This document shows positions 22,443-23,341 of a stretch of DNA of 23,341 bases, piece after piece; position 1 is the first letter of the stretch; each line of letters opens with the position of its first letter. Source of the stretch: CAYMUB01 sp964393545. GTDB lineage: Bacteria; Patescibacteriota; Microgenomatia; Daviesbacterales; UBA10151. The stretch lies in contig CAYMUB010000068.1 of the NCBI GenBank assembly GCA_964393545.1, forward strand, positions 1 to 23,341, in the 5' to 3' direction. The position numbers and the translations under genes were made by a program. The notes under the pieces are model-generated. The model ran no database searches. It had not been told where the DNA came from and saw nothing but the letters and a program-made list of their open reading frames with translations.

Positions 22443-23341
22443 ATGGCAGTTCAAAAAACCAAGCGCGATTTTCCATTAGATAGAATTAGAAACATTGGTA
22501 TTATTGCTCACATTGATGCCGGGAAAACAACCACTACTGAGAGAATCCTTTTTTATACTGGCAGAACTCATAAAATTGGAGATATTGATGAAGGTACTAC
22601 TACCACTGACTGGATGGAGCAGGAAAAAGAGCGTGGGATTACCATTGTTTCTGCAGCCATTACTACTTTTTGGATTGTAAAACAGGAACAGGGGTTATTT
22701 AAGGATTTAGAAACCAGAATTAACTTAATTGATACTCCAGGGCATGTTGATTTTACAGCCGAGGTTGAGCGATCTTTAAGAGTTTTGGATGGAGGAGTGA
22801 TAGTTTTGGATTCATCTTCAGGTGTGCAATCCCAAACAGAAACTGTCTGGAGACAGGCAAACAAATATAAAGTGCCTTTAATTGCTTTTTCCAACAAAAT
22901 GGATGTTGTTGGGGCAGACTTTTTAGGTACTATTCAATCTGCCAGAGACAGGTTAGGTGCGAATGCAATTGCCTACAACTTACCTATGGGTAAAGAAAAT
23001 GACTTTAAAGGGGTTGTAGATTTACTAACTAAGAAAGCTTATATTTGGGAGGGTGATGAAACAGGTGCCAAGTTCCATGAGATGGAAATTCCTCAAGATA
23101 TGGTGTCAGAAGTTGAGACTCATCGGGAAAAGTTGGTTGAAGAAATAGCAGGTTCCGATGACATATTAATGGAGAAATATTTGGGTGGAGAAGAAATTTC
23201 AGTTGAGGATTTAAAAAAAGCCTTAAGACAAGCTGTAATTGATAATAAGATTGTTCCAGTACTGGCTGGTTCCTCACTCCGTAATAAAGGGGTGCAGATG
23301 ATGCTTGATTGTGTGGTGGAATACTTGCCTTCCCCCCAAGA
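22443..23341 (+). CDS. fusA: Elongation factor G, N-terminal part (runs off the window)
   Basis: EF-G is the GTPase that moves tRNAs and mRNA through the ribosome. The open frame starts at ATG 22443 (MAVQKTKRDFPLDRIRNIGI) and is still open at the last base, giving 299 codons. GTPase motifs are in order: G1 AHIDAGKTTTTE, G2 RGITI, G3 DTPGH, G4 NKMD, and G5 around AGSSLRNKG. The text GVQMMLDCVVEYLPSP near the end marks the close of the G domain. It lies three bases after the mini-GreA gene. In the standard str operon it would follow rpsG; here about 5 kb of other genes intervene. Confidence 0.97.
   Translation, partial: MAVQKTKRDFPLDRIRNIGIIAHIDAGKTTTTERILFYTGRTHKIGDIDEGTTTTDWMEQEKERGITIVSAAITTFWIVKQEQGLFKDLETRINLIDTPGHVDFTAEVERSLRVLDGGVIVLDSSSGVQSQTETVWRQANKYKVPLIAFSNKMDVVGADFLGTIQSARDRLGANAIAYNLPMGKENDFKGVVDLLTKKAYIWEGDETGAKFHEMEIPQDMVSEVETHREKLVEEIAGSDDILMEKYLGGEEISVEDLKKALRQAVIDNKIVPVLAGSSLRNKGVQMMLDCVVEYLPSPQ

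Overview
The window is AT-rich, densely packed bacterial DNA using the standard genetic code: TAA, TAG and TGA all end genes. Neighbouring genes are mostly joined by 1-4 nt stop/start overlaps (ATGA, TAATG). Several proteins are reduced forms: an alanyl-tRNA synthetase without its beta-barrel and C-Ala domains, a GreA that is only a coiled coil, a FakA without its C-terminal domain and a stand-alone riboflavin kinase domain. These traits, together with a PilM-like/baseplate-J-like fusion beside a sortase, point to a Candidate Phyla Radiation (Patescibacteria) genome, most likely of the Microgenomates group. That placement is inference from gene style; no rRNA gene is present to confirm it.

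Region 1 (1-8953, + strand) holds envelope and housekeeping genes: a GT2 polyprenyl-phosphate glycosyltransferase and a DUF2079 membrane protein (one coupled pair), then alaS, the PilM-like/baseplate-J-like membrane protein, a sortase, ruvX, mltG and a solo riboflavin kinase domain. The last five are chained by overlaps from the fusion protein onward. Region 2 (8954-17220, + strand) is the transcription/translation core rpoB-rpoC-rpsL-rpsG plus a 42-residue ORF. The rpoB leader carries a near-perfect 22-bp palindrome and an alternating purine-pyrimidine tract.

Region 3 (17221-22217) is accessory DNA lying where fusA would usually follow rpsG. It contains a TrpR/YerC-like regulator with a clear promoter and two copies of a TGATTCGAATCA palindrome, then a histidine-phosphatase gene broken by an in-frame TAA, a B3/4-domain gene with an apparent internal deletion, and a minus-strand remnant of a plsY-like gene. 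Next come fakB (DegV) and fakA on the minus strand, an intact divergent plsY, and a HAD phosphatase. FakA and FakB would make acyl-phosphate from scavenged fatty acids, and PlsY would pass the acyl group to glycerol-3-phosphate. This gives a compact route for building membrane lipid from outside fatty acids. A 16-bp direct repeat occurs at both edges of this block (17300 and 22147).

Region 4 (22147-23341, + strand) has a short leader with a terminator-like hairpin, the mini-GreA and the first ~300 codons of fusA, which runs off the end.

Most notable points: the Fak/PlsY scavenging module with a second, decayed plsY; the palindrome-flanked TrpR-like regulator; three adjacent damaged genes at 17.9-19.1 kb; the direct repeat bracketing the accessory block; and the uncharacterised actin-like/surface fusion next to the sortase. 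No tRNA, rRNA, CRISPR array or transposase was seen.
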